Of a stretch of DNA of 64,000 nucleotides, positions 36,301 to 46,835 are shown one piece after another (position 1 is the first letter of the stretch; each line of letters starts with the position of its first letter). The notes below the pieces were generated by a model. It was given only the letters and a program-made list of their open reading frames with translations, was not told the origin of the DNA and did not search any database. A program made the translations under genes and the position numbers. Origin of the DNA: Brachybacterium timonense (lineage in GTDB: Bacteria; Actinomycetota; Actinomycetes; Actinomycetales; Dermabacteraceae). The stretch spans positions 2,188,479-2,252,478 of the forward strand of contig NZ_LT984895.1 of assembly GCF_900258505.1 (NCBI RefSeq). The letters are read 5' to 3'.

Positions 36301-37512
36301 GTGCACGGACGCATCGACCGCGAGCACGGAGCGGACGGCACGCAGTCGCACCGGGCACAGGCCGGGCCTGCGCGCCTTGAGGTGATCGGTATCGAGGGGC
36401 TGCCCGAGGTGCGGCCGGGCGATGACCTGACGGCTCTGCTCGCAGCGCACCTGCACGGCACGCTGCAGGACGGCGATGTCCTGTGCATCTCCACGAAGAT
36501 CATCTCCAAGGCGGCCGGCCTGGTGGTTCCGCCGGAGCAGAAGGACGCTGCCGTGCGGGAGCAGGCGGTGCGCACGGTGGCGCGGCGTCGGCACGGCACT
36601 GTCGTGACCAGCATTGTGCAGCTGGCCCATGGCCCGGTGATGGCGGCCGCAGGCATCGATTCCTCGAACGCCCCCGATGGGCTGCTGCTCCTGCCGGAGG
36701 ATCCGGATGCATGCGCACGGCAGATTCGCAGCGCCCTGCAGGATGCCACCGGGTGTGCTCTGGCCGTGATCCTCACCGACACGTCCTCACGGATCTGGCG
36801 TCACGGCGTCGGCGATATCGCCCTGGGCGCCGCGGGGCTCGCATCGTTGCAGGATCTGCGCGGCACCGCCGATTCCCAGGGGCGTCGTATGGCGGTGACG
36901 GTGCGCAACCTCGCCGATGAACTCGCCGCCGCGGCCGATCTGGTGAAGGGGAAGACGGCCGGGATCCCCGCGGCGATCATCCGCGGCGCGGAGCACGCGT
37001 TAGCGGAGCCCGGTGTCCCGGCATCGGCGCTCTCCCGGACGGGGCCCGACGACTGGTTCCGTCGCCCCAGTCTCGAGTCAGTCTGGCAGGCTCTCGGTCT
37101 GCGCCTCGAGGATGAGCCGGTGGCGGCCATGGATCCGGAGCCGGCGCCTGATCGCGTGGAGCAGGCAATCCAGGTGGCGCTTCGCACACGCCACGAGGCC
37201 GAGCAGATCGGGGATATCCACGTCGAGCATGCCCACTGCAGCAGGGATCATGATGGAGAGCACGTCAGTGATGTGGAGCGCAGCAGCGTTGTAAACCCCG
37301 AACCTCTGCTGCGGCGCGACGGCATGGAGCTGTACGTGCTGCCCGGAGCCGATACGCCACGCGGCTGGGCGCGCGCAGGCGCGCTCGTGGAGCGACTGCG
37401 CACGGCACTCGCAGCAGAGGCCATCGCCGATGACGACCCTGCCCTGCGCGCGATCCGCATCCATCTCGAGGCCCCATGTCCCCGCAAGCATCCTGAGGAG
37501 AACGCTCGATGA
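36301..37512 (+). CDS. CofE-type F420-0:L-glutamate ligase-like protein, no nitroreductase domain
   Basis: A 403-residue protein. Residues 25-250 are a CofE domain: GDVLCISTKIISKAAGLVV, VILTDTSSRIWRHGVGDIAL and AAADLVKGKTAGIPAAIIRG are family motifs. CofE adds glutamates to coenzyme F420. In mycobacterial FbiB a nitroreductase-like domain follows; here the last 150 residues do not look like one and I do not recognise them. fbiA, normally upstream, is absent. The gene overlaps the TIGR03089 gene by 4 bases. The GTG start has GAGGAGCAGGA upstream. Whether the organism makes F420 cannot be told from this window. Confidence 0.75.
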   Translation: MHGRIDREHGADGTQSHRAQAGPARLEVIGIEGLPEVRPGDDLTALLAAHLHGTLQDGDVLCISTKIISKAAGLVVPPEQKDAAVREQAVRTVARRRHGTVVTSIVQLAHGPVMAAAGIDSSNAPDGLLLLPEDPDACARQIRSALQDATGCALAVILTDTSSRIWRHGVGDIALGAAGLASLQDLRGTADSQGRRMAVTVRNLADELAAAADLVKGKTAGIPAAIIRGAEHALAEPGVPASALSRTGPDDWFRRPSLESVWQALGLRLEDEPVAAMDPEPAPDRVEQAIQVALRTRHEAEQIGDIHVEHAHCSRDHDGEHVSDVERSSVVNPEPLLRRDGMELYVLPGADTPRGWARAGALVERLRTALAAEAIADDDPALRAIRIHLEAPCPRKHPEENAR

Positions 37513-38165
37513 CCACACCGCCCGCTTCCCCCACCGCTGGTCCCGTGCCCGCACTGCTCGAGGCTCTCGAAGCCGTCGGCCCGCGACCCGCGCTCGCCTG
37601 GTACGGCGAGGATGGGCGCGTGGAGCTGTCCGGCCATGTACTCGCGAACTGGATCATCAAGGCGATCGGCCACCTGGCGGACGAGATCGCGCTTGAGCCC
37701 AGGGAGATCACCGTGGTCGACCTTGCACCGCATTGGAAGCGGCTCGTGATCGTTATCGCCGCGTTCGCTCTCGGCGCGGATCTGCGCAGCGTCCCCGGCC
37801 AGGATCCCGTCCGCGTGCTGTTCACCTCAGACCCAGCCTCCCCCGCTGCTGACGAGGCCGACGACGTTCTCGCTGTGGAGGCGGCATCCCTCAGCCCGGG
37901 GTTCCCGGGCTCTCTGCCGCCGCTGGTGCATGACTGGGCAGCTGAGGTGCGGTCAAGCCCAGATCGCCTGACGGCTCCCCTTCCTGCCTGGAGCGGGCCG
38001 GACGTCGCGCCGTCGGCAGAGTCGGTCGTTCTTGTGCCAGACGACGGGCTCGATCACCTCGATACCGTGCTCGGCGTGTGGCTCGCGGGCGGGCGCGTGG
38101 TGGGCCCGGCGAGCGCAGTGACCGAGGAGATCACCCGCGCCGAGGGAGTCACGATGCGGCTCTGA
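37509..38165 (+). CDS. TIGR03089-family protein
   Basis: A 218-residue protein of the actinobacterial TIGR03089 family, which resembles the N-terminal part of AMP-forming acyl-CoA ligases without the adenylation motifs. Typical stretches are PALAWYGEDGRVELSGHVLA and KRLVIVIAAFALGADLRSV. Function is unknown. It overlaps the CofE-like gene by 4 bases. In M. tuberculosis the homologue (Rv3268) also lies a short way past fbiB. Confidence 0.8.
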   Translation: MTTPPASPTAGPVPALLEALEAVGPRPALAWYGEDGRVELSGHVLANWIIKAIGHLADEIALEPREITVVDLAPHWKRLVIVIAAFALGADLRSVPGQDPVRVLFTSDPASPAADEADDVLAVEAASLSPGFPGSLPPLVHDWAAEVRSSPDRLTAPLPAWSGPDVAPSAESVVLVPDDGLDHLDTVLGVWLAGGRVVGPASAVTEEITRAEGVTMRL

Positions 38166-38246
38166 CCTGGCCGGCGTCCGGCTGTACACACGCGGCGTCT
38201 TCGCTGCCGTGTCGTGACACAGCCTGGGACCGTCCGATGGGAGTAC

Positions 38247-38267
38247 AGCTTTCGGCCAGCCGAAGCT
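38247..38267. terminator. Hairpin between convergent TIGR03089 and wzt genes
   Basis: AGCTTTCGGC and GCCGAAGCT pair with one bulged T around a very short loop. It lies 80 bases past the TIGR03089 stop and is a candidate bidirectional terminator. Confidence 0.4.
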
Positions 38268-38308
38268 GGTTCGGCGCTTGGCTACCGGCCGCCGAGCGGT
38301 ATCTCGGT

Positions 38309-39079
38309 TCAGGAGGCGCGCAGTGTGGAGACCGCTTCGTGCGGATCCCCATCGAAGATCACGCGCCCCTGCTGCAGCACGACGATCCGCGTGCACAGCT
38401 CCTCGAGCATGTCGAGTTCGTGAGAGACCACCACCATCGTGCGCCCCGCAGCCTGCAGCTCGCGGATCCTCGCCAGGCATTTGCGCTGGAACGGTTCATC
38501 GCCGACGGACAGGATCTCATCGACCAGGAAGATGTCCGGATCGGTGTGCACCGCGACAGCGAAGGCGAGGCGCAGGAACATGCCGGAGCTGTAGTACTTC
38601 ACATCCGTGTCGATGAAGCGCTCGATCTCGCTGAACGCGACGATGTCGTCGAAGCGCTCCTCGATCTGCTCGCGGCTCATCCCCAGGATCGCACCGTTGA
38701 GGAACACGTTCTCGCGGCCGGTCAGATCCGGGTGAAACCCTGCGCCTACCTCGATGAGACCGGCCACGCGCCCGCGTAACAGCACGCGTCCCTTGTCCGG
38801 GAAGAGGACGCCGGAGATCGTTTTGAGCAGCGTCGATTTGCCGGAGCCGTTGAACCCGATGAGGCCGACGGTCTCGCCCGCACGCACCGTGAGGTCCACG
38901 CTGTCGAGGGCGAGGAACGTATCGGCGAGCTTCTTGCGCTGCAGCGCAGCGAAGACAAGCTCCTTCAGCGCTCTTGTGTGGCGCAGCGAGAAACGTTTGG
39001 AGACGTTCTCGATGCGAATCATCTCGCGGGTCTCATGTGCAGCTCCCGCTGCGGGCTGGGCGGTGGATGCGGTGCTCAT
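38309..39079 (-). CDS. wzt: Polysaccharide ABC exporter ATPase (Wzt/TagH type)
   Basis: A 256-residue ATPase that drives export of an undecaprenyl-linked glycan with the permease encoded just upstream. Walker A is GFNGSGKSTLLKTISG near residue 75, the signature region is YSSGMFLRLAFAVAVHTDPD, and Walker B is IFLVDEILSVGDEPFQ. The N-terminal RFSLRHTRALKELVFAA is typical of the polysaccharide subgroup. There is no extra C-terminal carbohydrate-binding domain, so export is probably not tied to a terminal cap. Three bases separate it from wzm. Confidence 0.93.
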   Translation of the reverse strand: MSTASTAQPAAGAAHETREMIRIENVSKRFSLRHTRALKELVFAALQRKKLADTFLALDSVDLTVRAGETVGLIGFNGSGKSTLLKTISGVLFPDKGRVLLRGRVAGLIEVGAGFHPDLTGRENVFLNGAILGMSREQIEERFDDIVAFSEIERFIDTDVKYYSSGMFLRLAFAVAVHTDPDIFLVDEILSVGDEPFQRKCLARIRELQAAGRTMVVVSHELDMLEELCTRIVVLQQGRVIFDGDPHEAVSTLRAS

Positions 39080-39082
39080 GGG

Positions 39083-40024
39083 TCACAGCTCCTGGGCGAA
39101 GCGCCGTTTGGAGCGCTCGAAGACGAGGGTGCCGAGAACGAAGGTGATCGCGGCAACGAGCAGTCCGAGCCACCACAGTCCACTGACGCCGGATGCCGCG
39201 AAGGCGGGGTCTTCGGCCTGGATCGCGATGGTGGTCGGCAGGTGGCGCCAGAACGCGGTGTGGAAGAGTTCGACCACGATCGTCAGCGGGTTCAGCACGT
39301 ACAGCCAGAACATCACTGTTCCGCCGATCGCTTCCTCGACCAGCGCGATGCGGTACAGCACGGGGCTCAGCCAGGTAGCGACCATGACGATGAGGTCAAC
39401 GAAGTTCTCGATGTCCCGGAACGCGGCGTTCAGCGCGGCAGTCAGCATGCCGAGCCCGATCGTGAACACGACCAGGATCACCATGCCCATCCCGAAAGCG
39501 CCGATCTCGAGAAGCGACGGGGTCCAGCCGAACAGGAGCGCGCCAGCCAGCAGCACGAGCAGCTGCGGCACGAAGTGCACGAGCGCCACGATCATGCTCG
39601 CCCATGGGAACAGTTCGCTGGGCAGGTAGATCTTCGAGACCAGCGGGGCGTTGCCGGTGATGGAGCGGGTGGCGTTGCCGAACACCTCGCCGAACAGGTT
39701 GATGACGACGATCCCGGAGAACAGATACACCGCGTAGGCGGGGTCGCCCTTGGACAGCTGCAGGAACACACCGAGCGCGATGTAGAACACCGCGAACTGC
39801 ACGGCAGGCTTCACGTAGCTCCACACCATGCCGAGCACGCTGCCGCGGTAGCGGACCCGCAGCTCCTTCTTCACCAGCAAGTGCAGCAGGAACCGCTCAC
39901 GCAGCGGGTTCAGCCAGCCTGCGTCCTGTCCCGGGGCATGCCAACCGTCCGCCCGCTCCTGGCGCGACGGCGCCCGGAGCGCCGGGCTGATCGCGCCTTC
40001 CCCTGCAGTCTCGGTGTCGCTCAC
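39083..40024 (-). CDS. wzm: Polysaccharide ABC exporter permease (Wzm/TagG type)
   Basis: A 313-residue ABC-2-type permease with an N-terminal amphipathic part (LLHLLVKKELRVRYRGSVLG) and six membrane helices, e.g. AVQFAVFYIALGVFLQLSK and MGMVILVVFTIGLGMLTAAL. It forms the channel for a lipid-linked glycan, here most likely galactan given GlfT2-like and Glf genes immediately upstream. The start overlaps the glfT2-like stop by 4 bases (GTGA), showing translational coupling. Confidence 0.93.
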   Translation of the reverse strand: MSDTETAGEGAISPALRAPSRQERADGWHAPGQDAGWLNPLRERFLLHLLVKKELRVRYRGSVLGMVWSYVKPAVQFAVFYIALGVFLQLSKGDPAYAVYLFSGIVVINLFGEVFGNATRSITGNAPLVSKIYLPSELFPWASMIVALVHFVPQLLVLLAGALLFGWTPSLLEIGAFGMGMVILVVFTIGLGMLTAALNAAFRDIENFVDLIVMVATWLSPVLYRIALVEEAIGGTVMFWLYVLNPLTIVVELFHTAFWRHLPTTIAIQAEDPAFAASGVSGLWWLGLLVAAITFVLGTLVFERSKRRFAQEL

Positions 40025-42060
40025 GCGCCGGCGCCGGTGGTCGCGGAGCGCTGCTCGTCCTGCTCACGCACCGGAGCAGGGTTCTGCTCGAACGTGCGCT
40101 CCCAGGCCTCGAAGGAGGTGATCCGCTCACTGGCCTGCTGATAGAGGTCACGCAGCTCGTTCCAGCGGCGCCACAGCTCCACATGCGCGCCAATAGCGGA
40201 CGCCAGCATCCCGCGGACCTGGCGCGGGTCGCGCTTGTACCAGGCGATCTGGGTGCCCTCAGCGTTGGAGACCAGCGCCGAATCGTAGGCGGACAGACGC
40301 CACCACTTGGCGTCCTGATGCGCGATGGCAGCCTGCGGATTGGCGTCCGACCGCTCGGATGCAGGCTTCACGAGCTGCTTGACGAGAGTCTTCGCAGTCC
40401 AGGCTGGCAGCACGAGCCGGGAAGGCTGGGTGAACGGGCGGCCCTTGCGCGGCGGCTTGTTCACGCGCACCGCAGGGTATGCGTCCTGGTCCTTCTGGGT
40501 GCGCGAGTCGTCGAACTGCTGGGCCATGGCGCGGATCTCTGGCAGCTTGGTGCCGATGTTGCCGTGGAGAGCATCGGGCCCTGCGAGCACGTCGCGCTGA
40601 GCCATGAGACGGCCGGCCTCCGTGAAGTACTGCATGGAGATCAGGTGTTTGACGTCCATGAACTGCGATTCCTTGACCACGCGGCCACCGCGGTCGTATG
40701 GGGAGTGCAGCAGCGCGGTGATGATGCGGTTGCGCTCGTGGAAGTAGGCCTGCCAGCCCACAAGGTCGTCCTTGTCCACCCAACTCATGTGCCACACACC
40801 GGCGCCGGGCAGGGAGACGGTCGGATAGCCGCGTTCCTTGGCGCGCAGGCCGTACTCGACGTCGTCCCACTTGATGAACACTGGCAGGCTGAGGCCGATC
40901 GCTCGCACGGTTTCGGTGGGGATCAGGCACATCCACCAACCGTTGTAGTCCACGTCGAAACGGCGGTGCAGCCACGGGGTGGAGCGCAGCGGGGAGCGCG
41001 CGAAGTCATGCCCGAGCTCTGCTTCGGCCACGGGCAGCGCGGGCTGGATGCGCCAGCGGTCCACCACCTCGCCGAAGGTGTGCAGCACGGAGCGGTTGTT
41101 CAGATCGAACATATGCGCACCAACGATGGTGGGCGTCGTTGCGAAATCCGCGAACGTGCACAGACGCAGCAGCGACTCGGGTTCGATCACGATGTCGTCG
41201 TCGCAGTTGACCACATATGTGGACGTGCCTTCGGTCGCTGCCTCGTACATGCCGCGGGAGAAACCACCGCTGCCGCCGATGTTGCCCTGCTCGATGACCT
41301 CGAGCTTGGATCCCATCACGTCCTGGAGCGGGGCGAGCTCATCCGCGTGATCGCGCAGACGGTCCGACCCCTGATCCACCACGTACATGACATCGAGCTT
41401 GCTCATCAGCTCGCTGTCACGAGCGATGGTGGCGATGTTGTCCAGGCAGTAGGACACCTTGTTCATCGTCGTCATCGAGATGGAGAACGTGCCCTCGGTG
41501 CGGGCCAGGGAGGCGTCGGCGCTCCACTCGGCGCTCTCGATCAGCACGCCCTCGGCACCGGCGAACACATCGAACCAGTACCAGCCGCCGTCGCCGAAGG
41601 CCGTCAGCGGAAGGTCGACCACACTTTCAGCCTCACCGCGCAGTTCAACAGCGGTGTGTCGCTGCAGGGTTCCGCGGGCGGAGGAGCGCATCACCACCAG
41701 CAGGCCATCGCCGCGACTGCGCACAGTCAGCCGCACGGAGCGCACCGGTGTCCAGCGCCGCCAGTAGCTCGCGGGGAAGGCGTTGAAGTACGTCGCGAAG
41801 GAACGCATGGAGCTGCCCGGGATGTGCACAGAGCGCCGGGAGCTCAGCTCGTGGAGGTCAACGGATGCGGGCGCCTGCGCGGTCGCCGGAGCGTCCTGTG
41901 CTGCGGCGCCACGTCGGCTGCCGGCGCCCAGTCCGTGCGCTGCGGAGGTGACACCGGAACGGGCGTCTCCACCTTCGATGTACAGGGGAACGACGTCTGG
42001 GGTGGCCTGCGTCGGCAGAATGAGGCGCTGCAGGACGCGCTGGGGTGCGGTGGTGGTCAT
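40021..42060 (-). CDS. glfT2: GlfT2-like galactofuranosyltransferase
   Basis: A 679-residue GT2-family polymerase resembling mycobacterial GlfT2, which adds galactofuranose from UDP-Galf to build galactan. An N-terminal beta-sandwich region covers about 1-160, then the GT-A domain has YVVNCDDDIVIEPESLLRL (DDD metal motif near 240), the base region IKWDDVEYGLRAKERGYPTV and VWHMSWVDKDD. The C-terminal 200 residues are helical. The ATG at 42060 follows GAGGAGAGAC; an earlier in-frame ATG at 42072 would overlap the glf stop. The strictly coupled wzm gene downstream suggests the product is exported by that transporter. Confidence 0.9.
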   Translation of the reverse strand: MTTTAPQRVLQRLILPTQATPDVVPLYIEGGDARSGVTSAAHGLGAGSRRGAAAQDAPATAQAPASVDLHELSSRRSVHIPGSSMRSFATYFNAFPASYWRRWTPVRSVRLTVRSRGDGLLVVMRSSARGTLQRHTAVELRGEAESVVDLPLTAFGDGGWYWFDVFAGAEGVLIESAEWSADASLARTEGTFSISMTTMNKVSYCLDNIATIARDSELMSKLDVMYVVDQGSDRLRDHADELAPLQDVMGSKLEVIEQGNIGGSGGFSRGMYEAATEGTSTYVVNCDDDIVIEPESLLRLCTFADFATTPTIVGAHMFDLNNRSVLHTFGEVVDRWRIQPALPVAEAELGHDFARSPLRSTPWLHRRFDVDYNGWWMCLIPTETVRAIGLSLPVFIKWDDVEYGLRAKERGYPTVSLPGAGVWHMSWVDKDDLVGWQAYFHERNRIITALLHSPYDRGGRVVKESQFMDVKHLISMQYFTEAGRLMAQRDVLAGPDALHGNIGTKLPEIRAMAQQFDDSRTQKDQDAYPAVRVNKPPRKGRPFTQPSRLVLPAWTAKTLVKQLVKPASERSDANPQAAIAHQDAKWWRLSAYDSALVSNAEGTQIAWYKRDPRQVRGMLASAIGAHVELWRRWNELRDLYQQASERITSFEAWERTFEQNPAPVREQDEQRSATTGAGA

Positions 42061-42068
42061 GTCTCTCC

Positions 42069-43241
<1,173 letters not shown>

Positions 43242-43288
43242 TTACCGGGGCAATGGACGCGGCCCCGGCTGCATGAAGCACAGCCTCC

Positions 43289-43305
43289 GGGACCGGAACG
43301 GTCCC
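43289..43305. terminator. Hairpin between the GT2 genes and glf
   Basis: GGGACCG-GAA-CGGTCCC is a perfect 7-base stem with a 3-base loop, in the 153-base gap. It may end the upstream GT2 transcript and separate it from glf. Confidence 0.4.
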
Positions 43306-43379
43306 ACAGTAGCCGAGCCGCCGCCCGGTCCCTGCGAAGCCGTCGGCGCGCCTCGACGTCGAATCAGCGTCCGGTCCGT

Positions 43380-44249
43380 TCAGCCGGATCTGCGCCGCAG
43401 CCAGCGCTCGACGCCGAGCCGGTAGACGAGCCGACGCAGGGGGCTCGGCGCGAGACGGTAGAGGGCGCGCTGCAGCACGTTCACGGCGAACCGTCCCGGG
43501 CCGATCATGCGATCGCGAAGCATCTGTCGCTGCAGCCACAGGTCACTCAACAGCAGGCGCATCCCGCCGCGACGGCGGAAGAGCTGCTCATCGACGCGGT
43601 AGTCGACGAGCGCCTCGGGGACGTTCGCCACGCGGGCCCCAGCGAGAAGCATCCGCTGCCACAGCCAGTAATCCTCGAGCAGCGCCAGGTCGCGGTAGCC
43701 GCCGGCGGCAAGCACGGCGCTGCGCCGAAGCACCACGGTGGGGTGATGGAACGGGCAGTGCTGGGTCGCGTATGCCTCGATCCGTTCTTGGGTGAGCGGA
43801 CGCGATCTCCAGGGCCCGGTTCCGACGCTGATCCGGTCGGAGAACTCCTGCATGGCGGAGCCGAGCACGTCGAGGTCACCGGATGCCATCACGGGAATCT
43901 GGCGAGCGAACCGCTCCGGGCGGCACAGATCATCGGCATCGGCCCGGGCGACGAGTTCTGTCGGTGCGGCCAGCAGACCGTCCTGCAACGCCGCAGCGAT
44001 GCCGCGGTGGGTCGGATGGCGCAGAACGCGGGCCGGGCCGAACTCCCCCGCCTCAACGCGTTCGGTGATCTGTTCGAGCGTGGGCGGCAACGGGCCGTCG
44101 ACGGTGAGGATGAGGTGGTCGGGCTGCAGCTGCTGCTCGATCGTCGAGGAGCGGATGGCGCGCTCCACCCACACCGGGTCATCCTTCCCCCACAGCGGCA
44201 TCAGGACGCTGAACGGCTCCCCTCGCTGCGAGACGGCCGATGGGCTCAT
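43380..44249 (-). CDS. Family 2 glycosyltransferase
   Basis: A 289-residue inverting glycosyltransferase. GT-A motifs are FSVLMPLWGKDDPVWVERAI, HLILTVDGPLP and the metal motif LVARADADDLCRPERFARQI near 95; LEDYWLWQRMLLAG is the probable acceptor-side region. It resembles WcaA-like enzymes of surface polysaccharide synthesis. It overlaps the upstream GlfT1-like gene by 4 bases, so it likely acts in the same galactan pathway; the sugar transferred is not evident. Confidence 0.85.
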   Translation of the reverse strand: MSPSAVSQRGEPFSVLMPLWGKDDPVWVERAIRSSTIEQQLQPDHLILTVDGPLPPTLEQITERVEAGEFGPARVLRHPTHRGIAAALQDGLLAAPTELVARADADDLCRPERFARQIPVMASGDLDVLGSAMQEFSDRISVGTGPWRSRPLTQERIEAYATQHCPFHHPTVVLRRSAVLAAGGYRDLALLEDYWLWQRMLLAGARVANVPEALVDYRVDEQLFRRRGGMRLLLSDLWLQRQMLRDRMIGPGRFAVNVLQRALYRLAPSPLRRLVYRLGVERWLRRRSG

Positions 44250-45235
44250 GAGCGGCCGGCCTCACGCTCGATGCGGCGCACGTCGGCGGCGGCGTCACCG
44301 TCGGCACTGAGCACGTCGGCGGATGGGCGCGGGCCTCGGCGGAGCGCATCTCCGAGTCCGCGCAGCCCCACGCCGAGCAGGTCGCCCCGGTGGCGCAGCA
44401 GACGCTTGACCCAGCCGAGCACTGAGGCGCTGCCGTACATCGCCTTCTCGGGCAGGCTGAACGACGATGTGCGCAGCAGTGCCCAGACGCGGTTGCGCAC
44501 GTCGAAGTAGAAGCGGCTGCCCGGGGATTTCTGGGCGTTCGCGAAGGTAGCGGTGCGGTGTTCGACCACAGAGGTGGGCACATGCACCCCACGGCCGCGG
44601 CGCAGCAGACGCCCCGTGTGCTCGAAGTCATCGGACCAGATGAAGTAGTCAGCCAGAGGCAGGCCGAGGCGGCGCACGTCCTCCCCGCGCAGCAGAACAG
44701 AGACGTAGCTGGCGGTGCGAATCGGGCGCCCGCCCGCAGCCGCCGCATCAGCGCGTTCCTGCTGCCGGGCGTTCCACCGTGTACGTGACCGGTTCATGGG
44801 GTGCTCGCGACCGTCGGTCCAGACAGCGCGAGAGCTCAATACCGATAGGCGCACCGGCGAGGCCTCGATGGCGGACAGCAGCGCGGCGAGTGCATCGGGA
44901 CGTGGCACGGTGTCGTCGTCCATCACCCAGACCCAGTCGGCGTCGTGGCGCACCAAGGCGCGGGCGATCCCCGCAGCGAACCCGCCGGCGCCGCCGACGT
45001 TGCGACGCAAGTGCAGCACATCAGCGCCCAGCGGGTGTTCATCTGCCACGTGACCAGAGCGGTCCGTGGATGCGTTGTCGACGATGACCACACCTGCCGG
45101 TGGCGTCGTCTGCGCGGCGATCGCGTCGAGGCACTGGTGAAGCAGCTGCTCGCGGTTGTACGTCACCACGACGGCGATGACGCGACGGTGCCCCTGGCTG
45201 TCTCGACTGATCACGCTGTTGCGCGGCTCGGACAC
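44246..45235 (-). CDS. glfT1: GlfT1-like galactofuranosyltransferase
   Basis: A 329-residue GT2-family enzyme. Motifs are VIAVVVTYNREQLLHQCLDA, GVVIVDNASTDRSG, the metal site WVWVMDDDTVPRPDAL and the FIWSDDFEHTGRLLRRG region, all as in mycobacterial GlfT1, which starts galactan by adding the first galactofuranose residues to the linker. The start at 45235 follows a strong AGGAGG; a longer open frame upstream is not supported. It heads the minus-strand galactan cluster. The GlfT1 role is inferred from similarity and from the neighbouring glf and glfT2-like genes. Confidence 0.8.
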   Translation of the reverse strand: MSEPRNSVISRDSQGHRRVIAVVVTYNREQLLHQCLDAIAAQTTPPAGVVIVDNASTDRSGHVADEHPLGADVLHLRRNVGGAGGFAAGIARALVRHDADWVWVMDDDTVPRPDALAALLSAIEASPVRLSVLSSRAVWTDGREHPMNRSRTRWNARQQERADAAAAGGRPIRTASYVSVLLRGEDVRRLGLPLADYFIWSDDFEHTGRLLRRGRGVHVPTSVVEHRTATFANAQKSPGSRFYFDVRNRVWALLRTSSFSLPEKAMYGSASVLGWVKRLLRHRGDLLGVGLRGLGDALRRGPRPSADVLSADGDAAADVRRIEREAGRS

Positions 45236-45498
45236 ATCGCCTCCTGACCTTCGGCCTCGCGCACCGTGCGCAGGCGGGCCCAGTCTACGAAGGCGGGGAC
45301 GCTCTGCCTGTGACCGACGCTGCGGTGTTGACACGCGTTGCGTTTCCGGGAATCTGCCACGCGCCACCGGCTACCCTGACGAGCGCACGGTACGGACGGC
45401 GTCGGGCGCATCCCGGGGATGCGTGGTCTCGACGACAGAGCGCCGCTGACGGGCCGACGACTGGACGCTGACAGGCCAACGACAGGAAGGACCGCACT

Positions 45499-46773
45499 GT
45501 GGCAGAGGAGAAGCCGCCAGGCCCCAGCCGTCCGGGTGCGCCGCGGCGTCCTGGAGGCTCACGAGCCCGGGCCGGGGGCAGCGCACGCGCTCTGCCGCGG
45601 CGGGGCCCGTCTCGCGCCGGGTCCGCAGGTGTCGAGCAGCCGACGCGGCCGCTGCCGGTGGAACAGCAGATCCCCGTCGGTCACGAACGTACAGGTCATC
45701 CGGGGGCACCGCGCGTGCAACAGGAGGGGCCACGTCCCGGGTGGTCGCAGGAGCCTCCTGCTCACCGCGACCGGTTCGCCCCGCCCGCTGACGGCGGTGT
45801 CGCATCGATGCGTCCCGGTCCGCCGCGTCGTTCACGCTCGCGGGTGCCACGCCCGGTGCGGTTGACCGCCACGCTCATGGCCCTCGTGCTCATCGTCCTG
45901 CTCGGCTGGGTCGGCGGACTCACCCTGTGGGCGAACGGTCGGATCGACCACGTCGACGCGCTCTCCGGACGCGAGGCGACACCGGGCACGACCTATCTGA
46001 TCGCCGGTTCCGATTCTCGCGGCGGGCAGGCCGTGACGGACGACGGCACCACGGGCCAGCGCGCGGACACGATCATGCTGCTGCACAAGGCCCCCAACGG
46101 TGAGTCGTACCTGGTCTCGTTGCCGCGCGACACCCTCGTGGATATTCCCGGGCACGGGAAGTACAAGCTCAACGCCGCCTTCGCTTTCGGCGGACCGGCT
46201 CTGCTGGTGACAACCATCGAGGAATTCACGGGGCTGACGGTGGATCACTTCGTGGAGATCGGCTTCGACGGCGTCGAGGGCATCGTCGATGCGGTCGGGC
46301 ACGTGAACCTGTGCATCGACCATGACGTGGACGATGCCCGCTCCGGTCTGAAGATGACGACGGGATGCCATGACGTTGGCGGGGAACAGGCACTCGCCTT
46401 CGTGCGCGCTCGGTACATCGACCCGACAGCCGACATCGGCCGGCAGAAGCGGCAGCAGCAGTTCGTGAGCGCTCTGCTGGACCGCGCAACGTCTCCGAGT
46501 GTGCTGCTGAATCCGGCCAGTCAGGTGAAGCTGGCCGGGGCTGGCTCCGACGCTCTGCGTACCAGCAACGGCACGGGCGTGTTCGCGCTGGGCCGTATGG
46601 CGCTTGCGGCCCGCTCAGCCATGGGCGCCGGGGCCGTGCAGATGCCGATCAAGGATCCGGAATACCGCACGAAGCATTCGGGCATCGCGATCCTGACCGA
46701 CGACGCCGAGATTAAGCAGTTCTTCGGTGCAATGGCCGACGGCTCCCTCGCTCGGGAGAAGCAGGACGGGTGA
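45499..46773 (+). CDS. LytR-CpsA-Psr (LCP) family glycopolymer ligase
   Basis: A 424-residue protein. The first 115 residues are Pro/Arg/Gly-rich and cytoplasmic; one membrane helix follows (TATLMALVLIVLLGWVGGLT). The extracytoplasmic LCP domain has LIAGSDSRGG, RADTIMLLH, SLPRDTLVDIPG, KLNAAFAFGGP and FVEIGFDGVEGIVDAVG, with the acidic and arginine residues that bind the pyrophosphate of lipid-linked glycans. LCP enzymes attach teichoic acid-like polymers or arabinogalactan to peptidoglycan. There is no C-terminal LytR_C domain. The GTG follows an AGGAAGG site. A TTGACA hexamer lies at 45328-45333. Confidence 0.93.
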   Translation: MAEEKPPGPSRPGAPRRPGGSRARAGGSARALPRRGPSRAGSAGVEQPTRPLPVEQQIPVGHERTGHPGAPRVQQEGPRPGWSQEPPAHRDRFAPPADGGVASMRPGPPRRSRSRVPRPVRLTATLMALVLIVLLGWVGGLTLWANGRIDHVDALSGREATPGTTYLIAGSDSRGGQAVTDDGTTGQRADTIMLLHKAPNGESYLVSLPRDTLVDIPGHGKYKLNAAFAFGGPALLVTTIEEFTGLTVDHFVEIGFDGVEGIVDAVGHVNLCIDHDVDDARSGLKMTTGCHDVGGEQALAFVRARYIDPTADIGRQKRQQQFVSALLDRATSPSVLLNPASQVKLAGAGSDALRTSNGTGVFALGRMALAARSAMGAGAVQMPIKDPEYRTKHSGIAILTDDAEIKQFFGAMADGSLAREKQDG

Positions 46774-46835
46774 GCCGCGGGCACGATTGGCGCCCGGGCA
46801 GCGGGATGAAGGACGAGTGAGCAGCGGACTGCCGG

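Noticed and set aside
38221-38308. Small gene between the TIGR03089 and wzt genes
   Set aside because: The open frames there run into wzt in antisense and lack a ribosome-binding site; the gap holds a hairpin.
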